From NCBI GenBank assembly GCA_035934555.1, contig DASYXT010000141.1, positions 1 to 64,000 on the forward strand: a stretch of DNA of 64,000 nt, given 5' to 3'. This document shows positions 43,145 through 51,748 of the stretch, piece after piece; within the stretch, counting starts at the first letter, position 1, and the number at the start of each line of letters is the position of its first letter. The position numbers and the translations under genes were made by a program. Origin of the DNA: DASYXT01 sp035934555. GTDB lineage: Bacteria; Verrucomicrobiota; Verrucomicrobiia; Limisphaerales; UBA8199. The notes beneath the pieces are model-generated. The model was not told the origin of the DNA. It ran no database searches and saw only the letters and a list, made by a program, of their open reading frames with translations.

Positions 43145-45316
43145 ATGAGCCTAAGGACGCAAGTTCGCACGGGATGGACGACAGTAGTGGTAGTGGCGGG
43201 AGTATTTGTCGCAGGGCAAGCGCCGAGTGCGCAGGCCGGCGAAGCGGTGCCATTACAGTATCCGCAGGCGCCGCGGGACGGTACGGTTGATACTTACTTC
43301 GGCGTGAAGGTGCCGGCGCCGTATCAGTGGATGGAGAACCTGGAGAACCCGCAACTGGCCCCCTGGATAGAAGCGGAGAATAGGCTCACGGAGGCGTATA
43401 TGGAAAAAATCCCCGTGCGCAAGCGGATAAAGGAACGGCTGACGACGCTTTGGAATTATGAACGGGAGAGCACGCCGCAACAGGTCAAAGGCGGCCGGAT
43501 TTTCTTCGGGCGGAACACAGGATTGCAGAACCAGTCGGTGTTGTTCGTGCAGGATTCGCCGGCAGGGACAGCGCGCGAACTGCTGGACCCTAACCGGCTC
43601 TCGCCCGACGGCTCGGTAGCGCTGCTGGGAGTTGAGCCGTCACCCCGCGGAACGCTGCTGGCGTATAACCTGTCGCAAGGCGGCTCGGACTGGCTGACGG
43701 TGCACGTGCGCGACGTGGCGACGGGAAATGACCTGCCGGACGTGATCCGCTGGGTGAAATTTTCCGGAGTCTCGTGGACGGAGGATGAGAAGGGATTTTT
43801 CTATTCGCGTTATCCGGAGCCCCCACCCGGCAAAGCGATTAGCCAGCAGGTGATCAATCAGAAACTGTACTATCATCAGTTGGGAACGGACCAGAGCGCC
43901 GATAAGCTTGTGTACGCGCGGCCGGATATGCCGGAGTGGCTGGTCCAGGGAAGCGTCACCGAGGACGGCCGCTATTTATTTGTTTATCTGGAGAACGGGA
44001 CCGCGCCGCAGAATGAGCTGTATTACCTGGACCTGGGCAACCCGCTGGAGCCGACGGTCGCCGGCACTCCGAAACCGCTGTACACGCGCAACGACGCCAA
44101 GTACCAGGTGGCTGGGAACGACGGGCCAAGGCTGTTCATTTATACGACACTCGACGCGCCGCGCGGGCGGGTGGTGGCGGCGAGCCTCGAGTCGCCCGAG
44201 CCTGGGCAGTGGCAGGCGTTGGTGCCGCAAACCGAAGCTGTGATTCAAAGCGCCCAGATGGCGGGAGGCCGGGTGCTGGTGGATTACCAGGATGTGGCCA
44301 AGAGCCGGGTCAGCTTGTTTGCCACCAATGGACAGGCGCTGGGAGATTTGAAACTGCCGACGATGGGCTCGGTGAGCGGCATTTCCGCCCGGAACGATTC
44401 TCAAACGGTGTATTACGGATTCACATCGTTCCTGGTTCCCGAATCGGTTTACCGGCACAACCTTGAGTCGGGCGCGCGCGAGGTGTTTTTTCAGCCGCAG
44501 ACGCGCTTTGACGCGGCGCCGTACGAGCTGAGTCAGCAATTTTACACCTCGAAAGACGGCACCCGCGTGCCGATGTTTCTGCTCGCCAAGAAGGGCTTGA
44601 AGCGGGATGGGAATAATCCGACGATTCTCTACGGGTATGGAGGTTTTGATATCACGATTACGCCGCGTTACAACCCGGTGCTGCCGGTGTGGTTGGAGCT
44701 GGGGGGAGTCTATGCGGTGGCGAATCTGCGCGGCGGCGGCACTTACGGTGAAAAATGGCACGAAGCCGGCATGTTGGGCCACAAACAGAATGTGTTCGAT
44801 GATTTCGCCTGGGGCGCGAAATATCTGATCGCGCAAAAGATCACGCAACCGCGTAGGCTGGGAATCCAAGGCTACTCGAATGGCGGATTGCTGGTCGGGG
44901 CGAGTATAACGGAGCACCCGGAGCTGTTCGGGTCGGCGTATGCCGGAGCCGGCGTGCTGGATATGCTGCGATACCAGCGATTTTCGGGCGGAGCTTTGTG
45001 GGCGCCGGAGTATGGCACCTCGGACAACGAAAAGGCGTTCCGCTGGCTTTACGCCTTTTCGCCGCTGGCAAATGTGAAGCGGGGCACTTGTTATCCGCCA
45101 ACGCTGATCACGACCGCCGACCATGATGACCGTGTCGTGCCGAGTCATTCATACCAGTTCGCCGCCGCGCTCCAGCAAGCTCAGGGCTGCGCCAACCCGA
45201 TTTTGTTGCGAGTCGAAACCAAAACCAGCCACGGCTACATGCCGACGGATAAACGGATCGCGCAAACGGCGGATGTCTGGGCGTTTCAGGCGTACACGCT
45301 GGGGATGCGGCCGTGA
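43145..45316 (+). CDS. Prolyl oligopeptidase family serine peptidase (S9A)
   Basis: The 723-residue protein has a signal peptide (TTVVVVAGVFVAGQAPSAQA), the N-terminal segment YFGVKVPAPYQWMENLENP, a beta-propeller domain, and a C-terminal alpha/beta hydrolase. The catalytic Ser is in IQGYSNGGLLVGA (Ser578), the Asp in TTADHDDRVVPSHSYQ (about 660) and the His in TKTSHGYMPTDK (about 695). It cleaves short proline-containing peptides, here probably in the periplasm. The start at 43145 is chosen for the signal peptide; the open frame upstream covers REP repeats. Confidence 0.92.
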   Translation: MSLRTQVRTGWTTVVVVAGVFVAGQAPSAQAGEAVPLQYPQAPRDGTVDTYFGVKVPAPYQWMENLENPQLAPWIEAENRLTEAYMEKIPVRKRIKERLTTLWNYERESTPQQVKGGRIFFGRNTGLQNQSVLFVQDSPAGTARELLDPNRLSPDGSVALLGVEPSPRGTLLAYNLSQGGSDWLTVHVRDVATGNDLPDVIRWVKFSGVSWTEDEKGFFYSRYPEPPPGKAISQQVINQKLYYHQLGTDQSADKLVYARPDMPEWLVQGSVTEDGRYLFVYLENGTAPQNELYYLDLGNPLEPTVAGTPKPLYTRNDAKYQVAGNDGPRLFIYTTLDAPRGRVVAASLESPEPGQWQALVPQTEAVIQSAQMAGGRVLVDYQDVAKSRVSLFATNGQALGDLKLPTMGSVSGISARNDSQTVYYGFTSFLVPESVYRHNLESGAREVFFQPQTRFDAAPYELSQQFYTSKDGTRVPMFLLAKKGLKRDGNNPTILYGYGGFDITITPRYNPVLPVWLELGGVYAVANLRGGGTYGEKWHEAGMLGHKQNVFDDFAWGAKYLIAQKITQPRRLGIQGYSNGGLLVGASITEHPELFGSAYAGAGVLDMLRYQRFSGGALWAPEYGTSDNEKAFRWLYAFSPLANVKRGTCYPPTLITTADHDDRVVPSHSYQFAAALQQAQGCANPILLRVETKTSHGYMPTDKRIAQTADVWAFQAYTLGMRP

Positions 45317-45329
45317 AGCGTAGAAGGGT

Positions 45330-45429
45330 GCTTAGGATAGACGACACACTGCGGACCCCTCACCCCGACCCTCTCCCCTTCCGAAGGGGAGAGGGAGGAA
45401 CATCAGTAAACCTGGGTGTAGTCCATGCT
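45330..45429 (+). repeat. Dispersed palindromic repeat, family B copy 2
   Basis: The element has the same ends as the copy at 105-228 (GCTTAGGATAGAC and GTCCATGCT) and the hairpin CCCTCTCCCCTTCC/GGAAGGGGAGAGGG, but lacks the inner inverted repeat of copy 1. It lies after the prolyl oligopeptidase stop, where it might also end transcription. Confidence 0.7.
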
Positions 45430-45542
45430 GGACTCCATAGTTATTGCGGTCCGCGTGCGCCTTTCAATGAGCAATGGAAGATTCTCGATTTCCAATTTTC
45501 AATTGTCCCCTGGACCGCTCCACGCTCCACGCTCCCCCCGCC

Positions 45543-46979
45543 CTACGCTCCCCCGCTCCCCTGCGCGGGGTGGATGCCGAATTGGTGCAGCTTCTCACGG
45601 AGGGTAAGGCGGGAGACGCCCACCCAACGCGCGGCACGAGCCTGATTGCCGTGGGCTAACTCGATGGCGCGGCTGAACAGTTCGCGTTCGGCGGCTTGGG
45701 CGAGCCGGGCGTGGGCGTCGTCAAGCTCGCCGCGCTGGGCGGCGGAGAGGAGTTCTCCGACGAATTCGCGCAGGCTTTTCTGCCCCACATCCGCCGCCGC
45801 AGGCGGGTGAGTCAAAGCCGCGGCAACGTGCTCGGAGTTGATGGTGTAACCCTGGGCCAGCAGGAGCACTTTGCGCACGACATTTTCCAACTCCCGCACA
45901 TTGCCAGGCCAGCTTTGGTTTTGTAGTAATTCGAGTGCATCCTGGTGAACCGACGGGTTGCCGGCATCCAACTCCGCGGCGTACTTGCGCAGAAAAAAGC
46001 GGACCAGCTCGGGAATGTCTTCTTTGCGTTCGCGCAGCGGCGGCAAGGTGAGGACGACCACGCTGAGCCGGTAATAGAGGTCCTCACGGAATTGGTGTTG
46101 GCGGATGGCGCTTTCGAGGTCGCGGTGGGTCGCCGCCAGCACGCGGACATCGACGGGAATCATCTCCTTGCCCCCGAGCCGCTGGAGGGTTTTTTCCTGC
46201 AACACGCGCAGTAATTTTACCTGGGTGCCGGGCGTCATGTCGCCGATTTCATCGAGGAAAATGGTCCCATGATCGGCTTGTTCGAAGCGCCCGATGCGGC
46301 GGGTTTCGGCGCCGGTGAACGCGCCGCGTTCGTGGCCGAAGAGTTCGCTCTCGAGGAGCGTTTCGGGGATGGCGGCGCAGTTGATGGCAATGAACGGGGC
46401 GGCCGCCCGCTCGCTGTGCTGGTAAATGGCGCGGGCGATGAGTTCCTTGCCGGTGCCGGTTTCGCCGCGGATGAGCACGTTGAGCGGCTTGGCGGCAATG
46501 CGGCCGATTTCCTTATAGATAACCTGCATCAGGCGGCCGTTACCCACTAAAACGCTGCCGGACGGTTCGGCCGGCGACGCACCGAGAGCGACGGGTTCGG
46601 TCATCAAGCGGCGGCTAGTCACGGCCCGCTCCACTAACTGCAGCAGCTCAGGCATTTCGAAAGGCTTGAGCAGGTAATCGTACGCACCGGATTTGGTGGC
46701 TTCGATCGCCGTCTCGGTGGTGCCATGCGCGGTCATCAGAATCAGCGGCAGCCGCGGGTGGGCCGCGTGGAGTTCGCGGACCAAATCCAGTCCGCTCACG
46801 CCGGGGAGCTTCATATCGGTCAGCACCAAATCGAACCCGCCGGCGCGAGCGCGCTGCAGGCCGGCATCGCCGCGAGTTTCCACCACGACTTCGTAGTTCT
46901 CCTCGGCCAGCACGCGACGCAGAGTCATGACAATACCCGGATCGTCTTCGATCAAGAGGATGCGGCCGGCGGAAACCAT
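45543..46979 (-). CDS. Sigma-54-dependent response regulator (NtrC family)
   Basis: The 478-residue activator has a receiver domain (acidic EDD at 11-13, phospho-acceptor Asp55, Lys in LLKPFEM), a central AAA+ domain with Walker A GETGTGKE and the sigma-54 contact loop GAFTGA, and a C-terminal Fis-type helix-turn-helix (NQARAARWVGVSRLTLREKL). It remodels sigma-54 polymerase at distant promoters. It lies 54 bases after the partner histidine kinase. A strong sigma-54 promoter and palindromes lie next to the kinase gene at 48470-48597, probable targets. Confidence 0.94.
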   Translation of the reverse strand: MVSAGRILLIEDDPGIVMTLRRVLAEENYEVVVETRGDAGLQRARAGGFDLVLTDMKLPGVSGLDLVRELHAAHPRLPLILMTAHGTTETAIEATKSGAYDYLLKPFEMPELLQLVERAVTSRRLMTEPVALGASPAEPSGSVLVGNGRLMQVIYKEIGRIAAKPLNVLIRGETGTGKELIARAIYQHSERAAAPFIAINCAAIPETLLESELFGHERGAFTGAETRRIGRFEQADHGTIFLDEIGDMTPGTQVKLLRVLQEKTLQRLGGKEMIPVDVRVLAATHRDLESAIRQHQFREDLYYRLSVVVLTLPPLRERKEDIPELVRFFLRKYAAELDAGNPSVHQDALELLQNQSWPGNVRELENVVRKVLLLAQGYTINSEHVAAALTHPPAAADVGQKSLREFVGELLSAAQRGELDDAHARLAQAAERELFSRAIELAHGNQARAARWVGVSRLTLREKLHQFGIHPAQGSGGA

Positions 46980-47033
46980 AGCGCAGGCAGGTTATGGGCA
47001 GTGCGTGCAGCCGTCAAAAACGGAATTGCCAGT

Positions 47034-48350
47034 TCAGGCGATGCGTGGCAGCACGACGCCAAAGATGGTGCCGCGGTTCACGAAGGTCTGGTACTGCAAG
47101 GCGCCGCCGTGCTTTTGGACAATCCGCGCAGCGATAGCCAGACCCAGCCCGGTGCCGCCCTCTTTGGTGGTGAAGAACGGATCGAACAACCGCTTTTCAA
47201 CCTCGGGCGGAATGCCTTTGCCCGTATCGGCGACTTCGAGAATAACCGCCTCGGCAGACCCATCTCCGAGGCGTTTGAGGCCGGAACGGACGCGCAAGCT
47301 GATGGTGCCGTGCGTGCCGATGCTTTCTGCGGCATTTTGGATCAGGTTAATCAGGACCTGTTGCATCTGTTGCGGGTCAACCCGGACACGCAGGGCGACG
47401 GAGGGTTCGAGCTGCAGGTTGATGTGTGAACGCTCGAACTGCGGCCCGAGCAGGGTTTGGACCTGGCGCAGGGGTTCGTCGGCAGCCACCGCGACCAGGT
47501 GGGGTTCGGAGGGACGCGCGAAAAGAAGAACATCTTTGACAATGCGTTCGAGGCGGTTGATTTCGTCGGCGATGACTTGCGCATCGGCATGTTCAGGTGA
47601 GCCCGCCTGGAGATGTTTCTGTTGGATAAAAAGCCACGCTTTAATCGCGGTGAGCGGATTGCGGATTTCGTGGGCGACACCGGCGGCGAGCATGCCGAGA
47701 GAGGCGAGTTTCTCCTGGCGGTCCACGATGGCCTGGCTTTCCACCAAACGCACGCGCAGCGGCGCGACCAGGTCACCATATACGAACATCGCCAGACCAC
47801 CGCCGGCGAGCAGCAGCAAGGCCAACGAGATAGCCAATAGCCAGCGCAGGTAGCTGAGCGAGCGGTTGGAATCCGCCAGGAATGAGTTCATGGAGTCACC
47901 GTGAGCGCCGGCCAACTCAAAACCGAGTTTGAGGATGCTCTGGGACTGGCGCTCGAAACCGGCGAAATCGCTCAGCGGGACGGTTTGGGGGTTTTGCGCG
48001 CGAATGCTTTCGCCGATGACGTGAGCGGCGGCGAGGTAGAAGTCGTAGTTGGTGTTGATGAGATCGAGAATCTGCTTCTCTTTTTCGGTGGTGAGGATGG
48101 GGCGTTCTTCATCAATCCACAGGTCCAATTGTTTACTCACGCCCTTGAAGCGGACCCAATCGTTGGTGTTGTGGTAAACGCCGTAACGGAGGATGAGGTT
48201 GTTTAGCTGAAGAATGGTTTGCTGGAAATGATCCGCAATTTGGAAACTCTTTAGTTGAACATCGGTGAGCCTTTCGCGCAACTCACCGCCGCGGCGCCAG
48301 GCGCTGTGGGCCGCCCACGCGATCACGGCGACCATTGCGACCATTGCCAA
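47034..48350 (-). CDS. Sensor histidine kinase (NtrB-like)
   Basis: The kinase has an N-terminal membrane segment, a helical periplasmic sensor of about 150 residues, a second segment (LLAISLALLLLAGGGLAMFVYG), then the dimerisation/phosphorylation motif MLAAGVAHEIRNPLTAIKAW and ATPase boxes NLIQNAAES, DTGKGIPPE and GTGLGLAIA. It phosphorylates the NtrC-type regulator downstream. The ATG at 48350 falls inside the first membrane helix: the frame remains open upstream through a basic stretch (GKGVKLRLAAFIL), so the true start may be a non-ATG codon about 20-30 codons earlier. Confidence 0.92.
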   Translation of the reverse strand: MAMVAMVAVIAWAAHSAWRRGGELRERLTDVQLKSFQIADHFQQTILQLNNLILRYGVYHNTNDWVRFKGVSKQLDLWIDEERPILTTEKEKQILDLINTNYDFYLAAAHVIGESIRAQNPQTVPLSDFAGFERQSQSILKLGFELAGAHGDSMNSFLADSNRSLSYLRWLLAISLALLLLAGGGLAMFVYGDLVAPLRVRLVESQAIVDRQEKLASLGMLAAGVAHEIRNPLTAIKAWLFIQQKHLQAGSPEHADAQVIADEINRLERIVKDVLLFARPSEPHLVAVAADEPLRQVQTLLGPQFERSHINLQLEPSVALRVRVDPQQMQQVLINLIQNAAESIGTHGTISLRVRSGLKRLGDGSAEAVILEVADTGKGIPPEVEKRLFDPFFTTKEGGTGLGLAIAARIVQKHGGALQYQTFVNRGTIFGVVLPRIA

Positions 48351-48469
48351 AATAAAGGCGGCCAGGCGGAGTTTAACGCCTTTGCCAAGGGAATGTGAGT
48401 CGAGCGTCGGCGATGCGATAGCAGCTTAGGGATAAAGCAATCGGCACGAGGACTCAAACGAAAAGAATT

Positions 48470-48526
48470 GGTAAGAAAGTTACCAGTGCTGGCTAACCGC
48501 TTACCGCCTGAGCGGCCTGCCGCTCA
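48470..48526. promoter_or_regulatory. Two palindromes upstream of the sigma-54 promoter (candidate enhancer sites)
   Basis: GGTAA-N5-TTACC occupies 48470-48484 and TGAGCGGC-CT-GCCGCTCA (perfect 8-base arms) occupies 48509-48526, about 55-110 bases before the -24 element. The position is right for binding sites of an NtrC-type activator such as the one encoded at 45543. They could equally control the divergent kinase gene. Confidence 0.5.
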
Positions 48527-48581
48527 AGCGTGATCTGGGAAAAACCCAAGAAAACGGGTGTTCCGGGCGACTCAGGTCGTC

Positions 48582-48597
48582 TGGCACGGTTTAGGCT
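48582..48597 (+). promoter_or_regulatory. Sigma-54 (-24/-12) promoter
   Basis: The sequence TGGCACGGTTTAGGCT matches the -24 box TGGCACG exactly and has GC at the -12 position with the required GG-N10-GC spacing (GG 48583-48584, GC 48595-48596); the -12 box is AGGC rather than TTGC. Transcription would start near 48608, which is exactly where a stem-loop begins. Confidence 0.65.
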
Positions 48598-48607
48598 ATT
48601 CAGAAAT

Positions 48608-48767
48608 CGCTTCGGTAACGCGCGATGAGCGGCAGAATGCCGAAGCCTGCGGGTGAAAGTTAAAAGGCAGAGCTGCGGCTCGGCCCACCGCAGCGGGACA
48701 ATTTAGCGGCGACCCACCGCTCCCTGTGGCTCGGCTCACGCCCGCGACCGGCCACAGGGTTTTTTTT
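48608..48767 (+). ncRNA. Structured leader or sigma-54-dependent small RNA
   Basis: From the predicted start, four hairpins can be drawn: GCTTCGG 48609-48615 with CCGAAGC 48640-48646; CTGCGG 48673-48678 with CCGCAG 48688-48693; GCGG 48706-48709 with CCGC 48717-48720; and the terminator stem 48722-48730/48751-48759. The last is followed by nine T. The unit of about 160 nt therefore has a promoter at one end and an intrinsic terminator at the other, which fits a small RNA or a leader with attenuation before the receiver gene. No known riboswitch consensus was recognised. Confidence 0.5.
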
Positions 48768-48768
48768 T
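48722..48768 (+). terminator. Intrinsic terminator directly before a start codon
   Basis: A perfect nine-base stem (CCCTGTGGC/GCCACAGGG) with a 20-base loop is followed by TTTTTTTTT at 48760-48768. The next base is the GTG start of the receiver gene, so there is no room for a ribosome-binding site outside the hairpin/T-tract. Confidence 0.8.
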
Positions 48769-49149
48769 GTGAATAGACGCAAGATTCTTCTCGCCGACGG
48801 TGATGAACCGGTGCGCAAGATGCTGAGCCGGGTGCTGGAGAGCGCTGGGTATGAAGCCGTGTTGGCGCGGGACATCCCGGAGGCGATGGAACAGGTGCAG
48901 GCGGCGCGGCCGGACCTTCTCCTTTTAGATATGGAGAATCCCAGTCAACAGAGCTTGCTGCAACCACTGCGGGAAGCTGAGCCGGATTTGCCGGTGATTT
49001 TGATGACGGGCTGGCGTTCCGGCGCAAACCGTGCTCTGCGCGAGAGCAGCGGACCAGTACTGGAGAAACCGCTGGACCTCGGATTGTTGCTGCAGCGAAT
49101 CGAGGAGCTGCTGCGGCCGGCGTTAAGCGCGGAAGGTCGTGGAGCGTAG
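48769..49149 (+). CDS. Orphan single-domain response regulator
   Basis: The 126-residue protein is a receiver domain alone: RRKILLADGDEPVR (acidic pocket Asp10/Asp12), LLLDMEN with phospho-acceptor Asp54, Thr80 in ILMTGW and Lys100 in VLEKPLD. It would pass on a phosphoryl signal by protein contact. The GTG start follows a terminator T-tract with no visible ribosome-binding site, but the first strand of the fold requires a start here. A sigma-54 promoter lies about 160-190 bases upstream. It converges with tsaD, leaving six bases. Confidence 0.82.
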   Translation: MNRRKILLADGDEPVRKMLSRVLESAGYEAVLARDIPEAMEQVQAARPDLLLLDMENPSQQSLLQPLREAEPDLPVILMTGWRSGANRALRESSGPVLEKPLDLGLLLQRIEELLRPALSAEGRGA

Positions 49150-49155
49150 AGGGAG

Positions 49156-50172
49156 TTAGAACTCCCAGGATGGGTTGATGTCCGCGTCGAGTGGGGTTGT
49201 TAAATCATGAGCCAGCTTGCGTTCGGCCAGAATGCCGATCATCGCGGCGTTGTCGGTGCACAAACCGGGTTGAGCCAGGCGAAGAGTCAGGCCGGCACGC
49301 TCACACGCGGCAGCCAACTCCCGACGCAGATGCCGGTTGCAGGTCACACCGCCGGAAGCCGTCACACACCGCACGTTCAATCGACGGGCCGCCCGCACGG
49401 TTTTACCTACCAGCACCTCAACAATGGCAGCCTGAACGCTGGCGCTTAAATTGCGCAGTTGTTGCGGCTCGTCAGCCAGGCCCGGATGGTCTCGCAGAAA
49501 GTACCGCACGGAGGTTTTTAGGCCGCTGAAGCTGAAATCGTCGTTTGGGTCATTGAGCATAGGGCGCGGAAAAGTGTAGGCTGTGGGGTCGCCGTGTTCG
49601 GCCAGGCGGTCGATGGTAGGGCCGGCGGGATACGGCAGGCCCAGCAGCTTGCCTATCTTGTCGAAACATTCGCCCGCCGCATCATCGAGGGTCGAACCCA
49701 ACGCGGCATGGTCGAGTTCGCCACGCACGTGGACCAGCAAAGTGTGGCCGCCGCTGACGATGAGGGACACGTTGGGCTCGAAAGTCGAAAAGTCCGCGAG
49801 CAAAGGCTGGCCTTGAATCCAGGGCGAGTATAGATGTGCTTCGTGGTGGTGGACGCCGACGAACGGCAGGCGCAAAGTAAACGCAATGGCTTGGGCAGCC
49901 TTCAACCCGACCAAAAGCGCGCTGGCCAAACCGGGACCTTGCGTGGCGGCAACGGCCTCTAGGGCGGCGGGCGTGCACCCGGCCTCGCGCATGGCGGCAC
50001 GGGCGACCGGCAAGAGGTTCGCCAAATGCTCGCGCGCAGCCAACTCGGGAACCACGCCACCGTAAGGAGCGTGAAGGGCAACTTGCGATGAAACGGTGTT
50101 GGCGAGGACGCGGCCCCGGTCAATCAGGGCCGCGCTCGTCTCGTCACAGGAGGTTTCGAAAGCCAACAGCAT
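49156..50172 (-). CDS. tsaD: tRNA N6-adenosine threonylcarbamoyltransferase
   Basis: The 338-residue protein makes the universal t6A modification at position 37 of ANN-decoding tRNAs, together with TsaB/TsaE. Recognisable blocks are MLLAFETSCDETSAALID, GGVVPELAAREH, the iron/metal site GVHHHEAHLYS, LIVSGGHTLLV and GKLLGLPYPAGPTIDRLA, and ASGGVTCN with a C-terminal CTDNAAMIG. Length is standard. Confidence 0.96.
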   Translation of the reverse strand: MLLAFETSCDETSAALIDRGRVLANTVSSQVALHAPYGGVVPELAAREHLANLLPVARAAMREAGCTPAALEAVAATQGPGLASALLVGLKAAQAIAFTLRLPFVGVHHHEAHLYSPWIQGQPLLADFSTFEPNVSLIVSGGHTLLVHVRGELDHAALGSTLDDAAGECFDKIGKLLGLPYPAGPTIDRLAEHGDPTAYTFPRPMLNDPNDDFSFSGLKTSVRYFLRDHPGLADEPQQLRNLSASVQAAIVEVLVGKTVRAARRLNVRCVTASGGVTCNRHLRRELAAACERAGLTLRLAQPGLCTDNAAMIGILAERKLAHDLTTPLDADINPSWEF

Positions 50173-50186
50173 GGGCGGTCAAAAAC

Positions 50187-50296
50187 GGAGCGCGGCCTTT
50201 AGTTGGCAGTAACAGTCGAACCGAAGGCCGCCTGGATAACCTGGCAGCGCTTTGAGCATTCGAGCGGTGCTGCGGACTAAAGTCCGCGCGCCGCCG
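50187..50296. repeat. Inverted pair of REP-like palindromes (family A)
   Basis: A degenerate copy (50187-50212, GAGCGCGGCCTTTAGTTGGC) faces a perfect one (50268-50296, TGCTGCGGACTAAAGTCCGCG) across about 55 bases. It sits between tsaD and the S41 protease, the same arrangement as the pairs at 21989 and 42880. Confidence 0.75.
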
Positions 50297-50300
50297 AAGG

Positions 50301-51632
50301 TCACTGGCCTTCAGTCACTTTATCCTGGCGGGCGACGCGGCGCTCGGGCAGCGGCGACCGCTCGGAAAACAAGTGGATGCCCTTGAGCAAGTCCATCGCC
50401 CGTTCGAGCTGGACATCATGGACCTGGGAGATGGCCTGACGTTCGGCCGGATCGAGACTTTCGACACCGCCGGGAACCCACTGAAGTTGGACTGCGCGAG
50501 CGGCCTCCTCGGACATGGGCACGAAGATGTCCGGCGTGATGCCCACCTCGTGAATCACTTTGTGGCTGGGCGTGTAGTATTTGGCCGTGGTCAGGCGCAG
50601 GGCCGAGCCATCCGTTAAAGGGAGGATGCTTTGGACCGAGCCTTTGCCGAATGTTTTCTCACCGAGAATGATGGCACGTTTGAGGTCCTGGAGGCAGCCG
50701 GCGACGATTTCGGATGCGCTGGCGCTGCCCAGGTTGACCAGCACCACCATCGGCATACCGGGGATTTCATCGCGGCCATTGGCGCGGTGGCTGGAATTCT
50801 GCGCGGCATTGCGGCCCTCAGTCGTGACCACCAACTGCCCGTGGGGCAGGAACTTTTCACAAACCCCGACGGCTTGTTCGAGCAGTCCACCCGGATTGCC
50901 GCGCAAATCAACGATGAGCGATTGCATGCCCTCGCCTTTGAGTTTCTTTATGGCCGCTTCGAGGTCATCGCTGGTTTTTTCGCCGAATTGAACCAGGCGC
51001 ACATAACCGATGTTGTTTTCGCAAAGCGGGAATTCCTTCTTACCATGGATATCCTTGACCATGTCAATGCTGATGACCTCACGGGTAAGCTTGAATTCCT
51101 TGGTTTGCCTCGACGAGGGTCGGAACACAGTCAGGCTGACCTGCGTGCCGGGATCACCGCGCAGGATTTTCACCGCGTCGGAAGAACTCAATTTGTCGGT
51201 GCTCTTACCCTCGATGCGGACGATCCGGTCACCCGACATAATACCAGCCTTGAACCCTGGGCTGGTATCCATGGGCGCGACGACGGTGATAAAATTATCG
51301 CGCATCGCGATGACGATGCCCAATCCGCCAAAGGCTCCTTGCGTGTCATTCTGGAGCTCCTTGTACTTCTCCGGCTCCATGAATTCGCTGTGGGGGTCGA
51401 GGCTGTTGAGCATGCCTTTGAGCGCGCCATAGACCAGATCCTGGTAGGTGAGTTTCTCGCCATCGACGTAGTCTTTACGGACCTTTTCCAGGACATAAGA
51501 GAAGAGTTCGAGGCTGCTGTAGGGGGAGTCTTTTTCGGCGGCCTGGGCCGTGCTCATGTACAGGCGGGCGCCGATAACCAGGTTTAGCGTCAACCCCACG
51601 ATCACCGCCCCGTAGATCACTCTTCGTTTCAT
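50301..51632 (-). CDS. C-terminal processing peptidase (S41, CtpA type)
   Basis: The 443-residue protease has an N-terminal signal anchor (MKRRVIYGAVIVGLTLNLVIG), a PDZ domain (GGLGIVIAMRDNFITVVAPM, AGIMSGDRIVRIEG) and the S41 core: LIVDLRGNPGGLLEQAV, catalytic Ser in NLGSASASEIVAG and Lys in GEKTFGKGSVQS. It trims or degrades periplasmic proteins from their C-termini. The start at the signal anchor (51632) is preferred over the longer open frame (51857), whose first 75 codons overlap ispD and look random. Confidence 0.94.
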   Translation of the reverse strand: MKRRVIYGAVIVGLTLNLVIGARLYMSTAQAAEKDSPYSSLELFSYVLEKVRKDYVDGEKLTYQDLVYGALKGMLNSLDPHSEFMEPEKYKELQNDTQGAFGGLGIVIAMRDNFITVVAPMDTSPGFKAGIMSGDRIVRIEGKSTDKLSSSDAVKILRGDPGTQVSLTVFRPSSRQTKEFKLTREVISIDMVKDIHGKKEFPLCENNIGYVRLVQFGEKTSDDLEAAIKKLKGEGMQSLIVDLRGNPGGLLEQAVGVCEKFLPHGQLVVTTEGRNAAQNSSHRANGRDEIPGMPMVVLVNLGSASASEIVAGCLQDLKRAIILGEKTFGKGSVQSILPLTDGSALRLTTAKYYTPSHKVIHEVGITPDIFVPMSEEAARAVQLQWVPGGVESLDPAERQAISQVHDVQLERAMDLLKGIHLFSERSPLPERRVARQDKVTEGQ

Positions 51633-51748
51633 AATCACTGGCAACTTAAGTTGGGCCAAGTTACGGGGCTTACCCGCTATTTGCAAGGAAGGTACTGACC
51701 CAAGAATTACGGGGCAGGTTACGAAATCCGCGGGACGCTCCCCCCGCT

